Positions 41,250 through 52,628 of a stretch of DNA of 64,000 nt are shown piece by piece (the stretch's first letter is position 1; every line of letters begins with the position of its first letter). Position numbers and translations under genes: made by a program. The DNA lies in NCBI GenBank assembly GCA_951394045.1, contig OX595990.1, positions 620,001-684,000 on the forward strand, written 5' to 3'. Below the pieces are notes generated by a model. That model had not been told where the DNA came from. It did no database searches and worked only from the letters and a program-made list of their open reading frames with translations. The DNA comes from Nitzschia sp. DOCU1 (taxonomy: Eukaryota > Bacillariophyta > Bacillariophyceae > Bacillariales > Bacillariaceae).

Positions 41250-42080
41250 GTTGAACGATGTTCAGTGTCGTTGCCGCCAATGAATGAACCAGTCGTCGCC
41301 TTTCGGTACCCCATTCAAATTACGGCATGCGATAATGGAAACTGTGTCCAGGTCGGAGATCCTACTTCTTTGATTCCTTTCATCTTCCGCTGATTTCCAT
41401 ACCTGTGCTCAGTCAGTGGATCACAATGGCACAACGCATCTAAACAGTCGCGCAGAAAGGGGGAGTGTCGAGAGTGCTGGAAAGTGTCGAGGTAATCCAA
41501 GCAAAAATGAGGCATTCGACAAAATTGACTAAACGGCTTAGTTGAAGAATCATCCCAGCCGATGAAAAATTGTACCTTTACGAGTTCTACTCAAATGAAT
41601 CCCCATCCATAATCTAATCAGTTCACCATCGTTTCCTTATTTCTACCCTTCCTTCAGGGAAAGAAAAGAAAGGAACCTCCTCTGCCAAGCCCCTCTGAGG
41701 CTCCAATTTTGACATGAACTCGAAAGCCGGAGTGGTGGCGATCCATTTAGTCAACTGTATTCGAGGAAGTCGTCAGTGATGGGGAGAAGTCGCTAGAAGT
41801 CGGAGTAGTCGTGATCCATTTAGTCAACTTTATTCGAGGAAGTCATTGCGAGCAGGCAACCCGGGAAGGAAACAAGGAGGTCGTCGGGTACTTCCACCAA
41901 TAGTACCTCCTCAGAGCAAAAGAGAGAAGTAGAGTACCGAGCTAATGATGGGGTCTAAAGAGACTACATTTGCTTTGATTGGAAGCATATGATATATGTT
42001 TCCAACCAGTCGTAGTTAGTTCCATTGGACCGCCCACGCGTCAGCACTTTTTCCCACTTGTGTAGAAGCCGCCCGAACCT
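41250..42080. other. Intergenic region between two rhomboid genes
   Basis: About 830 bp. It holds the 5' side of the first rhomboid gene (possible extra exon near 41401-41515), a two-copy 73-bp tandem duplication and the 3' end of the second rhomboid gene. Nothing else is supported. Confidence 0.4.
41728..41844. repeat. Two-copy tandem repeat, period 73 bp
   Basis: The sequence GATCCATTTAGTCAACT, then G or T, then TATTCGAGGAAGTC appears at 41740-41771 and 41813-41844, 73 bp apart. The similarity extends about 12 bp upstream in each copy (CGGAGTGGTGGC versus CGGAGTAGTCGT). It is noncoding and lies between the rhomboid paralogues. Confidence 0.8.
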
Positions 42081-43199
42081 CTATCGTCGCAGTGACGATA
42101 GAGTTCGATGCACGACTTGTTGTGGAGTCCTTGCCAGAATCACCAGTTCGTAGTAGAGCAAGCCGTAGATGAGTCCTCCCAAATGACCCAAGTGCGCCAC
42201 GTTGGTTTTGGACGATCCAATGCCCCGCCACCGCCCCCAGGAAGCCGATGATGACCAGGTGCCAATCAAACTAACCGCAAAGAGTACCAGCAATAGTTCC
42301 TTGGCACGCAGGGAAACAGGAATCACCCCCAGCACGATCCCATATTTGCGCTCCGGATACGCCCGAGCTTGAATAGATAACAAGGCCATGGTAACGCCCG
42401 ACAAGCCCAGGGACGAAGCCCCTCGAGGACTTCCAAGCAAATAAAGCCCGTTGCTAAAGATAGCACTGGATGCCATTAGCGGCCACATGGCCGACTTCCA
42501 TGATCCCGATGATCGAAGTAGAGGACGCGAGTGCTGAAGTAGTTGTCGGACGCTCGGTCCGAGCTGAGACAGAGTCACCAAATTGACAAGTAAGTGGTAA
42601 GGCGAAATATGAGACATGGATGAAAGAATCAGGGATGCTCCCAAGGTCCTTTTGGCGTTGTCTTGTGTATTGAGGAAATACCGATACAATATGGAATTCG
42701 GCCACCGATTCAATGAAGGAACCCGCCACAAACAAAACACGCCAATGCAAGTGAGCGTCGTCCAGAACAAAGAAGGACTGACTTTGTGAAGAAGCACAAA
42801 ATAATTCTGGGCTCGATCAATCAACGAAGGCTCCTTGCGACCTGTAAATGTAAATGTCGATTGTTGTTGTTGTTGCTGCTGCTGCTGAAGCCAGATTCCA
42901 TGTTCGTTTTGCAGATGCCTCGGAGGGACGTAGTAGTGCTGGTAGTCTGGATTTAATTCGATCGCTTCGTTGTTCGGTAGGTTGGAAGAAGAAGAGCCAC
43001 CTCTCACTTGTATCAATGCAATCGACTCAAATCTAGTAGCAAAAGCATTGGTGGTAGTTCGATGCAGCGCCAGCGTCCTTGACGGTAAGCACACGAGGAA
43101 CGACAGAAACACGAGCAAAGTCGTCGACAGAATATTACGTGCCGGAAATCGTTGGAAGACCGGATTCGACTTGGTGCGAGCGGAATAACATAGCAGCAT
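42081..43199 (-). CDS. Rhomboid family intramembrane protease (second of pair)
   Basis: A 372-residue protein from the ATG at 43199 (the frame extends further only by a TTG). A signal peptide (ILSTTLLVFLSFLVCLPSRT) is followed by TNAFAT, an ASAF-like plastid entry motif. A short run of nine Gln encoded by CAG/CAA follows near residue 105. The rhomboid domain shows MSHISPYHLLVNLVTL, the catalytic serine in LGLSGVTMALLS and the histidine in LGHLGGLIYGLLYYELV. It resembles the gene at 39912 in size, orientation and domain order, so the two are likely tandem duplicates that have diverged. If plastid-targeted it would cleave membrane proteins of the plastid envelopes or thylakoid. Confidence 0.85.
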   Translation of the reverse strand: MLLCYSARTKSNPVFQRFPARNILSTTLLVFLSFLVCLPSRTLALHRTTTNAFATRFESIALIQVRGGSSSSNLPNNEAIELNPDYQHYYVPPRHLQNEHGIWLQQQQQQQQQSTFTFTGRKEPSLIDRAQNYFVLLHKVSPSLFWTTLTCIGVFCLWRVPSLNRWPNSILYRYFLNTQDNAKRTLGASLILSSMSHISPYHLLVNLVTLSQLGPSVRQLLQHSRPLLRSSGSWKSAMWPLMASSAIFSNGLYLLGSPRGASSLGLSGVTMALLSIQARAYPERKYGIVLGVIPVSLRAKELLLVLFAVSLIGTWSSSASWGRWRGIGSSKTNVAHLGHLGGLIYGLLYYELVILARTPQQVVHRTLSSLRR

Positions 43200-43699
43200 T
43201 GTAAAGGTGGAGTCAAGAGGTAAAGTTACAAAAATGGATGAACGTTTCAATGGTCTCCGTTGTAGATGTGGGATCTTTCCCCAGCATCGTCCGCACGTCG
43301 CTCGGACTTCTGAAAAAGGGGAAGAAAGGAGAGAAGGGGAAAAAGGAGGGAACTCTCGCGCAACTACCGCCTCCTTTTTCTTGGCTCGTCGTCAGGAGCA
43401 TCCTACAACATGAACGAGTTGCATGGGCGCCGCCACAACAAATTCTGTCGTTCCTGTCATAGTCTCACGTAGGTAGAATGATGTAGGTATGCGATGGGTG
43501 GTGAATCCAACAGCAATCGCATCCCTAGACGACGTGATTCGAGGAGGCCATGTTGGCCCCTACAAGCAAACGCCAGTCCGGGCGACTAGAATAACAACGA
43601 GTTACGAAAAATGCAAACTCTTACTTTATAAATCACGCAGCATTGCTGCCCGTGTCACTCTCTTGAACAAACATCCCATATATCCACCATACATTTCTA
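43200..43699. other. Intergenic region
   Basis: About 500 bp between the rhomboid start and the 3' end of the next minus-strand gene. A purine-rich tract (GAAAAAGGGGAAGAAAGGAG) lies near 43311-43330. No gene is supported. Confidence 0.4.
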
Positions 43700-44560
43700 C
43701 TAAAAGAACTCGATCTCGCTGATTCCACACTTCATGTTCAGATTGTTGGCCCGAGCGTCACCGCTGGGGCATGTCACGATCAATTCGGCTCGAACAGTAA
43801 AGCTATTCTTTGGAAGGGGAAAGGTCTGAACCCAGAATTCTGCTTCCAAGTTGTTTTCGTCCGGTTCTGCGACATTGTAATTGAGATGATCAAAAAAGGG
43901 CTCTTCGGCGTCTTCGTCGGAGCCAAATAATTGCAATCTCAGCCCCTTGGGAGCCTCCAATCCCCATCGCTCTAGAACAATACCCGAAACATTCACCCGG
44001 GTGATGTCTTGAGGCTTCTTGAGGTCAATCACAATGCGGTGGGTACTGTCTTCGGATTGTGTGGAGAGCTTCCAAGCCAAAACAGTGCCACCTTGTAGAC
44101 CTTCGGCCTCCCCATCATTCAGGGCGTTTCCCGAAGGATCGGAGTAGAATCCACCATTACGATCATCCGCAGCATCAATGCTTGTGTAATTGAATGTGAT
44201 GGGTCCTGTTGAATCGGTGCTGTTGTCAACGTTCGAAACGTCCTTTGTGTCGTCATCGTCCAAGATATCTGGAAGCAACAAGCCAAGTGCAGTTCCAATG
44301 CCCACCAAGACAATGGTACAAAGAACAACAGCCAGTATCCAAATCATTTTGTTTCTTCGAGACAAACTTTTGGGTGCGTGGTGGTGGAGCGGGTCCGCGT
44401 CGGTCCCTTCAGTAATGGAGTGATCCGTATCAGAACCTTCTTTGTGTCGTCCTTCCTCGACCTTCTGCATCGTCGTGGTGTCCTTTGCCTTTCCAAGAGG
44501 GACTTCGGCAAGGATCTCCTCTGAAGGAGTATTCGATTTCCCACTAGTAGTAGTCGCCAT
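43700..44560 (-). CDS. Single-pass membrane protein with lectin-like ectodomain (hypothetical)
   Basis: A 286-residue protein. Residues 1-72 are polar and charged. One transmembrane helix (MIWILAVVLCTIVLVGIGTA, about 73-95) is followed by an acidic stretch (DILDDDDTKD) and a predicted beta-rich ectodomain of about 170 residues. The pattern TFNYTSIDAADDRNGG, then HRIVIDLKKPQDITRVNVSG and ending CGISEIEFF is reminiscent of discoidin (F5/8 type C) jelly-roll domains, in which a terminal EIEFF-like strand closes the fold. That resemblance is weak. There are two potential disulfide cysteines near the end. The function is unknown. Confidence 0.65.
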   Translation of the reverse strand: MATTTSGKSNTPSEEILAEVPLGKAKDTTTMQKVEEGRHKEGSDTDHSITEGTDADPLHHHAPKSLSRRNKMIWILAVVLCTIVLVGIGTALGLLLPDILDDDDTKDVSNVDNSTDSTGPITFNYTSIDAADDRNGGFYSDPSGNALNDGEAEGLQGGTVLAWKLSTQSEDSTHRIVIDLKKPQDITRVNVSGIVLERWGLEAPKGLRLQLFGSDEDAEEPFFDHLNYNVAEPDENNLEAEFWVQTFPLPKNSFTVRAELIVTCPSGDARANNLNMKCGISEIEFF

Positions 44561-45196
44561 TGTTCAATTCTTTTGTGTTTTGCTTTGTTCTGTCATCAAC
44601 CATGTATTTTGATGAGAAGAGTTCAGTGGCAGCAGAAGCAAAATTTTGAATGAGACTCGTCCGTTGGGCTTGAAGGCGAACGGATTTTAACGCAACTAGT
44701 CACAGTAAATTCGTCGTGCGTAGTTCTCAGTACTGAGTACACGTATACTCATCCCGGAATTGCTTCCTTTTTGCGGAGTTTGAATATTTCGACGGTCCGT
44801 CCTCCCCGCCACATTCTTGATCGACGGCTTCTCGTGCATTGGAGGAAGTTCCCTAAAAAGGGTCGGCCGCGCTCGCAGGCTTTCACTTTTTCTGCGCGAA
44901 CTCACGACTGACTCGACGACTGCCTGCTGGCTATCTGCCAGGCGACGGGCCCTCTTCGAAGTTCCAAAGATCGCGCGCGCCAAATCCTTCCCCGGGTTTG
45001 CGTGTCACTTCCCACCAAGTGGCATCATCAAGAGGAAAAGATCGTCGAAACCGAACAGAGACACCCACGACCGTCTTCACTATCGAAAGAGGGCGACTAA
45101 AAACGACGACGACAACAACAACCACCCCATAAACCCCATACTTTTGACTCACTATTCAATCATTCGCTGGCCACATTCTTATTTTATTTGCTCTCA
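44561..45196. other. Divergent intergenic region
   Basis: About 640 bp between two divergent starts, presumably holding both promoters. Frames here are Arg/Ser-rich without protein character. A run of GACGACGACAACAACAACCACC lies near 45105. Confidence 0.4.
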
Positions 45197-45697
45197 ATGT
45201 ACCCCTTGAAGAAATCAACCCTGTCCTTTCCCGATCGGGCGCCGATAAAAGTCCGCGTCGACGTCAAGGTCAAAGCGACGCCTCGACAAGTGTGGGATGT
45301 TCTCATGGATCAGCCGGGGTGGGTCGAATGGTACCATGGTATGGTCTCGTGCGATGTCACGAGTCCTCCAGAAAAGAATGGCCGTGTGGGCTTTACTCGA
45401 AAAGTTTCGGTCAGTGGGATGGTCGCCGAAGAGGAATTTATTGCTTTGGTACCGGAAAAGATCTGGGCATTTTCTGTCTTCGAGATGAATTCGCCCTTGG
45501 GAACGAAATGGGTTGAAAGAATTGTATTGGAGCCAGAAACGGATGGAAGCACTCGAATCGTGTGGGAGGCTGGTATTGAGCCTCGTCTGCTTGGCAAACT
45601 TTTCAAGTCGTTAGTTGTCAAATCCATGGAGGATGCCTGGAGAAATAGCTTGCAAGGGATCGATGCATACTTGGAGCAAAAGAACAAGTCTTCATAA
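45197..45697 (+). CDS. SRPBCC (START/Bet v 1-like) ligand-binding protein
   Basis: A 166-residue protein from the ATG at 45197. The whole chain fits the SRPBCC helix-grip fold: VDVKVKATPRQVWDVLMDQPG begins with the usual strand and helix, followed by WVEWYHGMVS, a series of beta strands (GRVGFTRKVSV, EEEFIALVPEKIWAF, STRIVWEAGI) and a long C-terminal helix (KSMEDAWRNSLQGIDAYL). Family members bind lipids, sterols or polyketides in a central cavity; the ligand cannot be predicted. It has no targeting sequence. It converges on the THADA-like gene with 74 bp between stops. Confidence 0.82.
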   Translation: MYPLKKSTLSFPDRAPIKVRVDVKVKATPRQVWDVLMDQPGWVEWYHGMVSCDVTSPPEKNGRVGFTRKVSVSGMVAEEEFIALVPEKIWAFSVFEMNSPLGTKWVERIVLEPETDGSTRIVWEAGIEPRLLGKLFKSLVVKSMEDAWRNSLQGIDAYLEQKNKSS

Positions 45698-45771
45698 AAT
45701 GTGTTGTCTCGGTGAGACAAACGAATTGTTTCAGCTACTAGATAGCAAATCAAAATTTGTCTATACTCTGG

Positions 45772-48700
45772 CTAGCAAAGGGTGTTCCCGTCGTTGTCGG
45801 GTGGAAGTAAAAACAAGCACCTTGCAATACTTTTCTTGGTCGTGTCGTCTCGTGTTTTGGCATTCACAATACAATTCATCAGATTCAGAATTTCCGGATG
45901 AAATGTCGTCGACGAACTACTAATCTGGGCCAGGCGCTTGGTTTCTTCAAAGTCTTCCACTTTCCCAAAGCCATGGTAAATGCAAGACGCAGCGGCGCCC
46001 AACAATCCAAATAACGACGAAAAGATAACACCAAACCGAGTCATGTCATGGGTAATGCCTCCGACATGCAGTCGCTCATTCAGGAAGGACAGCGTAGAGG
46101 TCAACTGACGAAACATTGTATCCACAGCATCACGAGTCAAATCACACCCTGACGAAGGAAGTCGGAGCAATGCCTGGATCGCCAGTTGATTGCTCAGGAG
46201 TCGTTCATTGCAAGGATTTGGGTCTTCCCTCTCAAAGATTCGTCGATTGGATGACGAGTTAGTTAGATTTGAAGGATCCCCCGCTGTTCGAGTGGTCGCG
46301 AGCTCCTCGTCTAGAGCGTGCATTGCTGAAACAACTGCTTGTGTGTTTTGAAGAATCGCCTGGACGAGTGAATTTGCCATTCCCACCACCGTGGTCGCGT
46401 CGTCATTGACGACAGCATAGGAGCGAGGAAACAATCTGCACAAAGCTTGGACTGGAAGGGACGAATGAGACACCCCGCCATTTATCTTTCCGTCCGTTCC
46501 GTCGAATTGATGAGCTGCTCGGGCAGCACAACTGCGCACATCCGAGTCTGAATCTTGAAGCATTTCGAGGACAACTCCCAAGGTCGCCCCCCTTACAGAC
46601 GATGAGGCGTTGGGCAAGGCGAGGACGTGACTAATCTCGATAGCTCTGGCGGCGCTATAGCGAGATCTCCAAGAAGCCTCTGGGTCGTTGAGACGACAAA
46701 CGACTTGTGAAAAAGTATTTAATCTTGCCTCGTTCAACTTGTTCCTCTGGAATTCCGTAGCAATTCGGATCGACATGAGTTCAGCTGCATTATCGCTCAA
46801 AAACGTTTCGCCGTTCGGATGGATCGCTGGTTCTCTCAAGAAGTCTTCATGTGTCACCATGGCCATTGCTGTCGACCACAGACAAAATGTATCCGTTTCA
46901 GTCGCTCGCACAAAATCCTCGACGCTTGCACCGTCCAAGATCCGATATCCATCAAAACACTCCATAAGACATCGCGATAGTCGCCGAACTGTTGGCACGT
47001 GAGCGCCCAGGGGTCCTTTCTCGCCTCTTCCACGTTGCAATTCTAGAGAGGTGCACTTTAGCAGAACTTTGGCAACGCCAAGCAAAACGTCAGTTGCATC
47101 TAGCGACCTCCCCTTGCCCGCTCCTACCAGGTAATCAATGTTTTGGTATATTGCCTTCTTGAAAGCCTTCGTGGCCACTAGGCGGACGTCAATTAGCGTG
47201 CAGGAAAGTAGATCTTCCAATTGCACAAGGGAATCGGCAAATTCATCTGAATTCATCGGCTCCCAAATGTCGCGTTGAATCAGTTTGATTGCGGTTCGTG
47301 CTGTGGAGCTGTAGAGCATCGCACCGCCCGGGAGATTTTCGATATTCGGACATCTTTGGATCATAGCGCATGAAGACCATAGTTCTTGCATCGAGTCACT
47401 TCCTAGTAGATCGGTCAGAACATCAAAAGCCGTTGCAACACAGGAAGGGTGGTAGTGTAACGATCCTTTCTTCAGACGAGTCATTTCCAACAACGCTGAC
47501 GGAATCTTGGAATTTCGAATATCGTCCCGAAATGCAACCGAAGAGCACATAAGTGATTTGACTACCAATAATACTCCATCAATCTGGTTCCAATCATTTT
47601 GACCTTTCCTTTTGGGTTCGTCGAGCACGTTGACACAACGCTTCAAGATCGCAACAAACGATGAGTTGTTCCCCTCATCATCGGAACAAATGTTTGCCAG
47701 CGAGCGTGCTGCAGCGTCCCGTATTGCGAGGTGCTTGTTGCTCAAGGCCTTGAAGACCAAGTCGGGGTACTGCTGGATTGCCGAGGTCGCCCCAGAACCT
47801 AAGACTGGTTGTGTCCTCGCGAAAATCTGCAAGATCGGGAACAGCTGCGAGTTAACTTGTTCGTCCTGATCAATCAAAGTAATTTCCATCATCGCAGGTA
47901 ATAGCTTCGATAAGGGCGGATATCGTCGGAAGAGTTCTGTGATGGTGATCGCCTGGCTGCTTGTACGGTCCGTATTCGAAGCATTTTTGTCAGCATCAAC
48001 TACTCTGAGCATTGTGGCCGAAAACACCATCGTCGAAGAATTCCGAACTGTCCATGTCGGGTCGTTGTACCCTAGAAGCGATGATACTATCGAGTCTCCG
48101 ATGAACGGTTTCACTACCGTAGTCAGGGGAGCGTCGAGGATTACCATTCTCAACACGTTGAGTGCGTGCACACGACAACGTGCCTAAAAAATGTCAGGCA
48201 CTACCTTCTATGTCCAAGTTACATACCAGCATGTGGAGTCTTACCTCATACTCAGTGTCTGGGACAAGACAAGGTCCCTCTAGGGATTCGAACGCGCAGA
48301 ATATTTTCGAGACGTCGTGCTGCTCGCCATGTGACGAGTTCAGTGCTGAGAGCCTTCGTTTCAAATCACTCTCCGATGGGAGCGAAAAGAGAACAAGCCT
48401 TTTCAAAATTCGAGTGCAAAGACTTGACTTGGTCGATCTCGCTGCCAGCTCTGAGCGCATCAGGGCCACGAAACCCAACGCATACCCTGTACTTCGTCGT
48501 AACGTTGAATCTCTAACCTTTTCCGGCGAAGAAATCTCTTCGAGCAATCGATCCACCCATAATGTTGGAATCTGGCGCAGTTCGTCGTTTTTACTGCACA
48601 GGCAAGTAAGGGCGATTTCCTGCAGCGAATCCCTTGCAGCGAAGGCGGCGCCGGCATGCTTTAGTGATACGAGGGTACTTATCAAGAGTGTTCCAACTCG

Positions 48701-51700
48701 CTGCACTAATGGCGGCGGTGGATCGAAACCATGCGCTGCAATAACAGCAGCAACTGCTCTACAGGTTTCTTTCGTCAGCAACCATGTCCCGACCTGAGCA
48801 AACGTGAGTCTCGTGGCAGTACGCATGGTTCCTCCCATCAAGCTTCACTGGTACTTACAACCACACGTTGTATCGCAAGCTTGCGATCGTGTTCTTTTTC
48901 GTCACCAGATGTCAATTTCGAAAATGTTCCGTTCGCTCCTATCGCACCAGTATTGACATTTAATGGTATAGCGGACGCACGCTCGTGTTTCTTATCGCTT
49001 TCTTCAAGCGTTTCCTCGTCCATCCCTTCAACAATTTCCCCGTCCCGAACGTCTGCCACAATATTCAAAGAAAGTTGAATCGCCTCGCAAAAGATTGTAA
49101 TAAGTTTTTCAAACAAATGCATGTTTGCCTCGACGGTAGCGCCCGACGCTTCGCCCAAAGTTTTTGCGCGGAGTCTCCGGTGTTGAACAATCAAGAATAT
49201 GCTGTGGATGATTCCGTGGGCAAGAGGGAGACGCTTACCAGTGTCGACTGCTGCACCATCATGTGAATCGCCGAACAGAATACTCTGAAGGCATTCTCTC
49301 ATGTCCGACAGGCGAGAATTCAACAAGTCAACGAGCTCAGTTAGGTTGGTGACTTGCTCGTTGCCGGGCTGTTTGGCAATATGTACAAACGCCAGCATTC
49401 GGGACCCTGTGTCAGCCTCGCGCTGTCTTGGGGAAGAAGCAAGATATAGTCCACGAGCGTAGAGCTGCTTGGCCCCACAATCGCTTGTGTAGGATTCTGG
49501 AAGAGGTAGTTTGATGGACTGTGATGCGAGGACGAGTTTGGAGATTACGCGGTAGGCGGTCGACCTAGTTCCATCCCAATTTGAATGTAACATCGAGAAG
49601 AGCGCCGCAATGACCTCTTGTTGAAGAAGACATTGTAGTAGTCTTGTCATTGTCTTCTGCTCGGCAAAATGTCGCTTCCGTTGAAACGCCACACTGTTCC
49701 GAACAACGTTATTGTCGCAGCTGTAGGCTTCATCTTGTAGCACCCAGGATAGCAAGCTCTCCACCAAGGCCAATGTAAACCCTTCCTTGTCCGCAACGGT
49801 TCCGGGATACGCTCCCTGTCTCAACGCCAACTCATCGATCACAAATTTTGCAACAAAAGAATAGATTCGCGGCAGCGGCACATCCATCCCATCCGTTTCC
49901 ATTGTGCTAGTGGCCTCCCACACCGAAAATCGATCCAGAAAAGTCACAAGGCATTGAAGAATGTTGGTTGTATAGTCATTGCTGTCACTGGTCTTGATGG
50001 AATACGGGAGAGTAAGCATCCAGATTTCCGCTTCTTCTTGGATTCCTTGATTGTAGGTTGCCCCAACAATGGCTTCGACGGATTGGAATGCCGCCAGTCG
50101 AAGCGCTGAGAACTCATGTGTGAGCGCTACGCGTAGACGAGTTAGCGGAATATGCGAAGCAATCGATGCCCTGACCTGCGGCGTCATCGTTTTGTGAATA
50201 TGCAACAACCTGGCTAGTTCCAGTTGCGCCCATAAAACTCGATCCATAAGGCTCTCCGTTGAAGCCGAAGAAGACACTGGCATAACGCTGTTCGTAGTCT
50301 GGTTTCCAATGTCATCCAACAAAAGTATCATTATCTCGGATAAATGAAGCTGCAACGACTTGATGCGATTGATGCACTCCAACAAACGTACAATACAAAA
50401 CGCCGTAACCTGTTTCCGCCCGCTCAAATCGCCTTCCAACAGTGCTCGACTGAGCGATGGTACCCACTGACTGGCCCAGTTAACAATGGACGCTACCTCA
50501 TTGATTTTACTTTGTTCATTCCAGGCATGGACCAGCAACTTGATCCACAGATCGGCAATGGGACCTGTATTCGGTCCGCGATCGCCCACTCCATCGAGGA
50601 GTGAATCCAAACTGATGAGGGAGTTTTCTTCGGCTGGAAAATATGGTAAGAGAATTTCCAAAGCCAAATAGCGTCCTTTGCGATTCAATGGTTGATTGAC
50701 TATCGTTCTACACAACTCTTGCAGTTGCGACTCGGGCAAGAGTTCCACCAAGGTTTGAAAAATCCCAGGTATGGCCGTCCCAACCTTGCGCAATGGTGGA
50801 TTCTCCCAAGCTTGCAGTACCACCTCGAGTGTCTCTTGAATCAAGGAGTCAACGACTGTGGATTGGGTGTCTTGTTGCATTGCCCCGTCGTCTACTGCTG
50901 GTAGAGCTAGACATTGCTTCCATCGACTCGCTAGAGTCGACAACCCTTTTAGTGCAGCCCATCGAACCATGGAATCCGTTGCGGTTTGGCTAATCTGCAA
51001 GAAAAATTTCCAGCATTCTTCCAGAGGCGTCGTAATTTCGTTAGCATGGATAGAAGCAACCGATACCAAATAATTCAAATCCAATGTTGCCGCAATGCCC
51101 TGAACCACCGAAACCCGGGCAAAAAGTGGCAACGACAAAAATGACGATTCCTCGTCTTTGCATTGCCGAATGGCAACAACAGCAGCTCTAGAGATGGAAA
51201 AAGGATCATCATCATCATCACCATGTGATGCATCTTTTGGACTACGCAAATACAGTTTGGCGTAGACAATCGCAAGTGTATGAAAACCTTCGGTCGGCAT
51301 AGCTGGCATTGACATTAAGAGCCTAACAAACAGCTCTAAATCGTCTCCGTGCGGTATTATTCGGTCTGTGCCTTGTTCTTGCAAAAGAATCTTGAGTAGT
51401 TTCAGTAATGTAAGACTCGTGGATATCAGAGTGTCGGGAATGTTGTGGGGGGCTTCGATATCTTGTAGCATTTTCAACGACACTTGGATCCATTGTTGAT
51501 AGATAAAGGATAGGCATTCATCAAAAAGCGTCGTCAGAAGCAAGGCGCATAGTGGTGGAAAATTAACGGCCACATCCAGAACATGTAGAGGATCTTTCCA
51601 ACAAGAAGAATGTCCATTCCACAAGGATCGCAAGACATGAGTCGCAATGGATTGTTCGTCGTCCACTTCCAATGATTGCATGGCTGATTGAATCGCTCGT

Positions 51701-52119
51701 TGCAGCGGAAGCGGGGTTTGTGCAGAAAGCGACCACTCGAGTAAAAGCCGATACAGTCCAGCCATCGAGGAGTTATTTAATTCAAGGGACTTGCTGTTGG
51801 TTTCTTGTCGTTGCTGCTGCCTCCGATTAAACACTGTGCTTCGAAAGGCTTGCAGTGTATGCAGTTGCACTTTGATGTCTGATGCAGATTGCAAATCCTT
51901 CACCAGAGTCAGGGCATAGGAAGAATCTGTCATTCCCGCAATATCATTGTCGCTCTTGAGGCTGAGAGACGTCGTCACGAGATCCACGGCGGCGACCCCA
52001 TCCGTCTCATCGTCAGGATTTTCGTCGTCCGACGACAGCCACTTGTGAATCGGTCCATCGTGGGGCAGCGGAACCGGAGTCGAAGATTTGCTTTTCAGGG
52101 CTGTCGCCTTGCGTCCCAT
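45772..52119 (-). CDS. THADA/Trm732 homologue, tRNA ribose-methylation factor, three exons
   Basis: Read on the minus strand as 52119-48859, 48793-48245 and 48183-45772, this gives 2,073 residues. Introns of 65 and 61 bp have GTAAGT/CAG and GTAAGA/TAG borders and keep frame. Joining rebuilds QRVVVGTWLLTKETCRAVAA and YEARCRVHALNVLRM, both characteristic of the DUF2428 region of THADA (human) and Trm732 (yeast). Further matches are LKHAGAAFAARDSLQEI and LRRSTGYALGFVAL. The rest is HEAT/ARM-like helical repeats. Trm732 partners the methyltransferase Trm7 (FTSJ1) for 2'-O-methylation of tRNA position 32, so a scaffold role is expected. The size fits THADA. The start ATG lies about 510 bp from the divergent 69-residue gene. 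Confidence 0.88.
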
Positions 52120-52628
52120 GTTTTGCCAGCCGTTCGTTTCGGTAGATAATGCTCATCCGAATAGCGACAGCGCCATGGCCGTCTCGAGGTGGAGGGGGGA
52201 AAAAATGAATGATGGGTGGCGAGTTGTGCAACCTCACGGATGACGGACATACCCAAAGATACTCCGTGCAAGACGACCTCTTGATTGGCGATTCGAGCTC
52301 TCGGCATCAAGTTTGGTGTTGATGGAGGGTGTCGTTGCGATCCAATCAAATCACCGCATTGTGGCGCGCCGAAGGATTCGGAATCCGAACTTACGTAAAT
52401 CGTAGTACCGTCATTGCTGTAAGTACGAAATAGGCTGAGCTGAACGGAGGAATTGCCGTATCTTTTGCTCTCGACGCCATCCACTTTCGTCCACGATCCT
52501 CGTTTCGCTCTCTCATTCGTTTTCTCTCTCATAAAATCCACTCCCCTCGAGTCTGAGATTGCAATCGATTGCGTCGCACTATTTTCCTCGTTGTCCCCTT
52601 TCACCAACAAGAAGCAACTGCTGCCACC
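52120..52628. promoter_or_regulatory. Divergent promoter region, THADA-like and small Ser/Asn/Tyr gene
   Basis: About 510 bp between two divergent start codons. The sequence just before the small gene reads CTGCCACCATG, a favourable context for translation start. No other named site is recognised. Confidence 0.4.

Noticed and set aside
44817..45209. 130-codon plus-strand frame before the SRPBCC gene
   Set aside because: It is Arg/Ser/Asn-rich with simple repeats, overlaps the SRPBCC start and has no recognisable domain.
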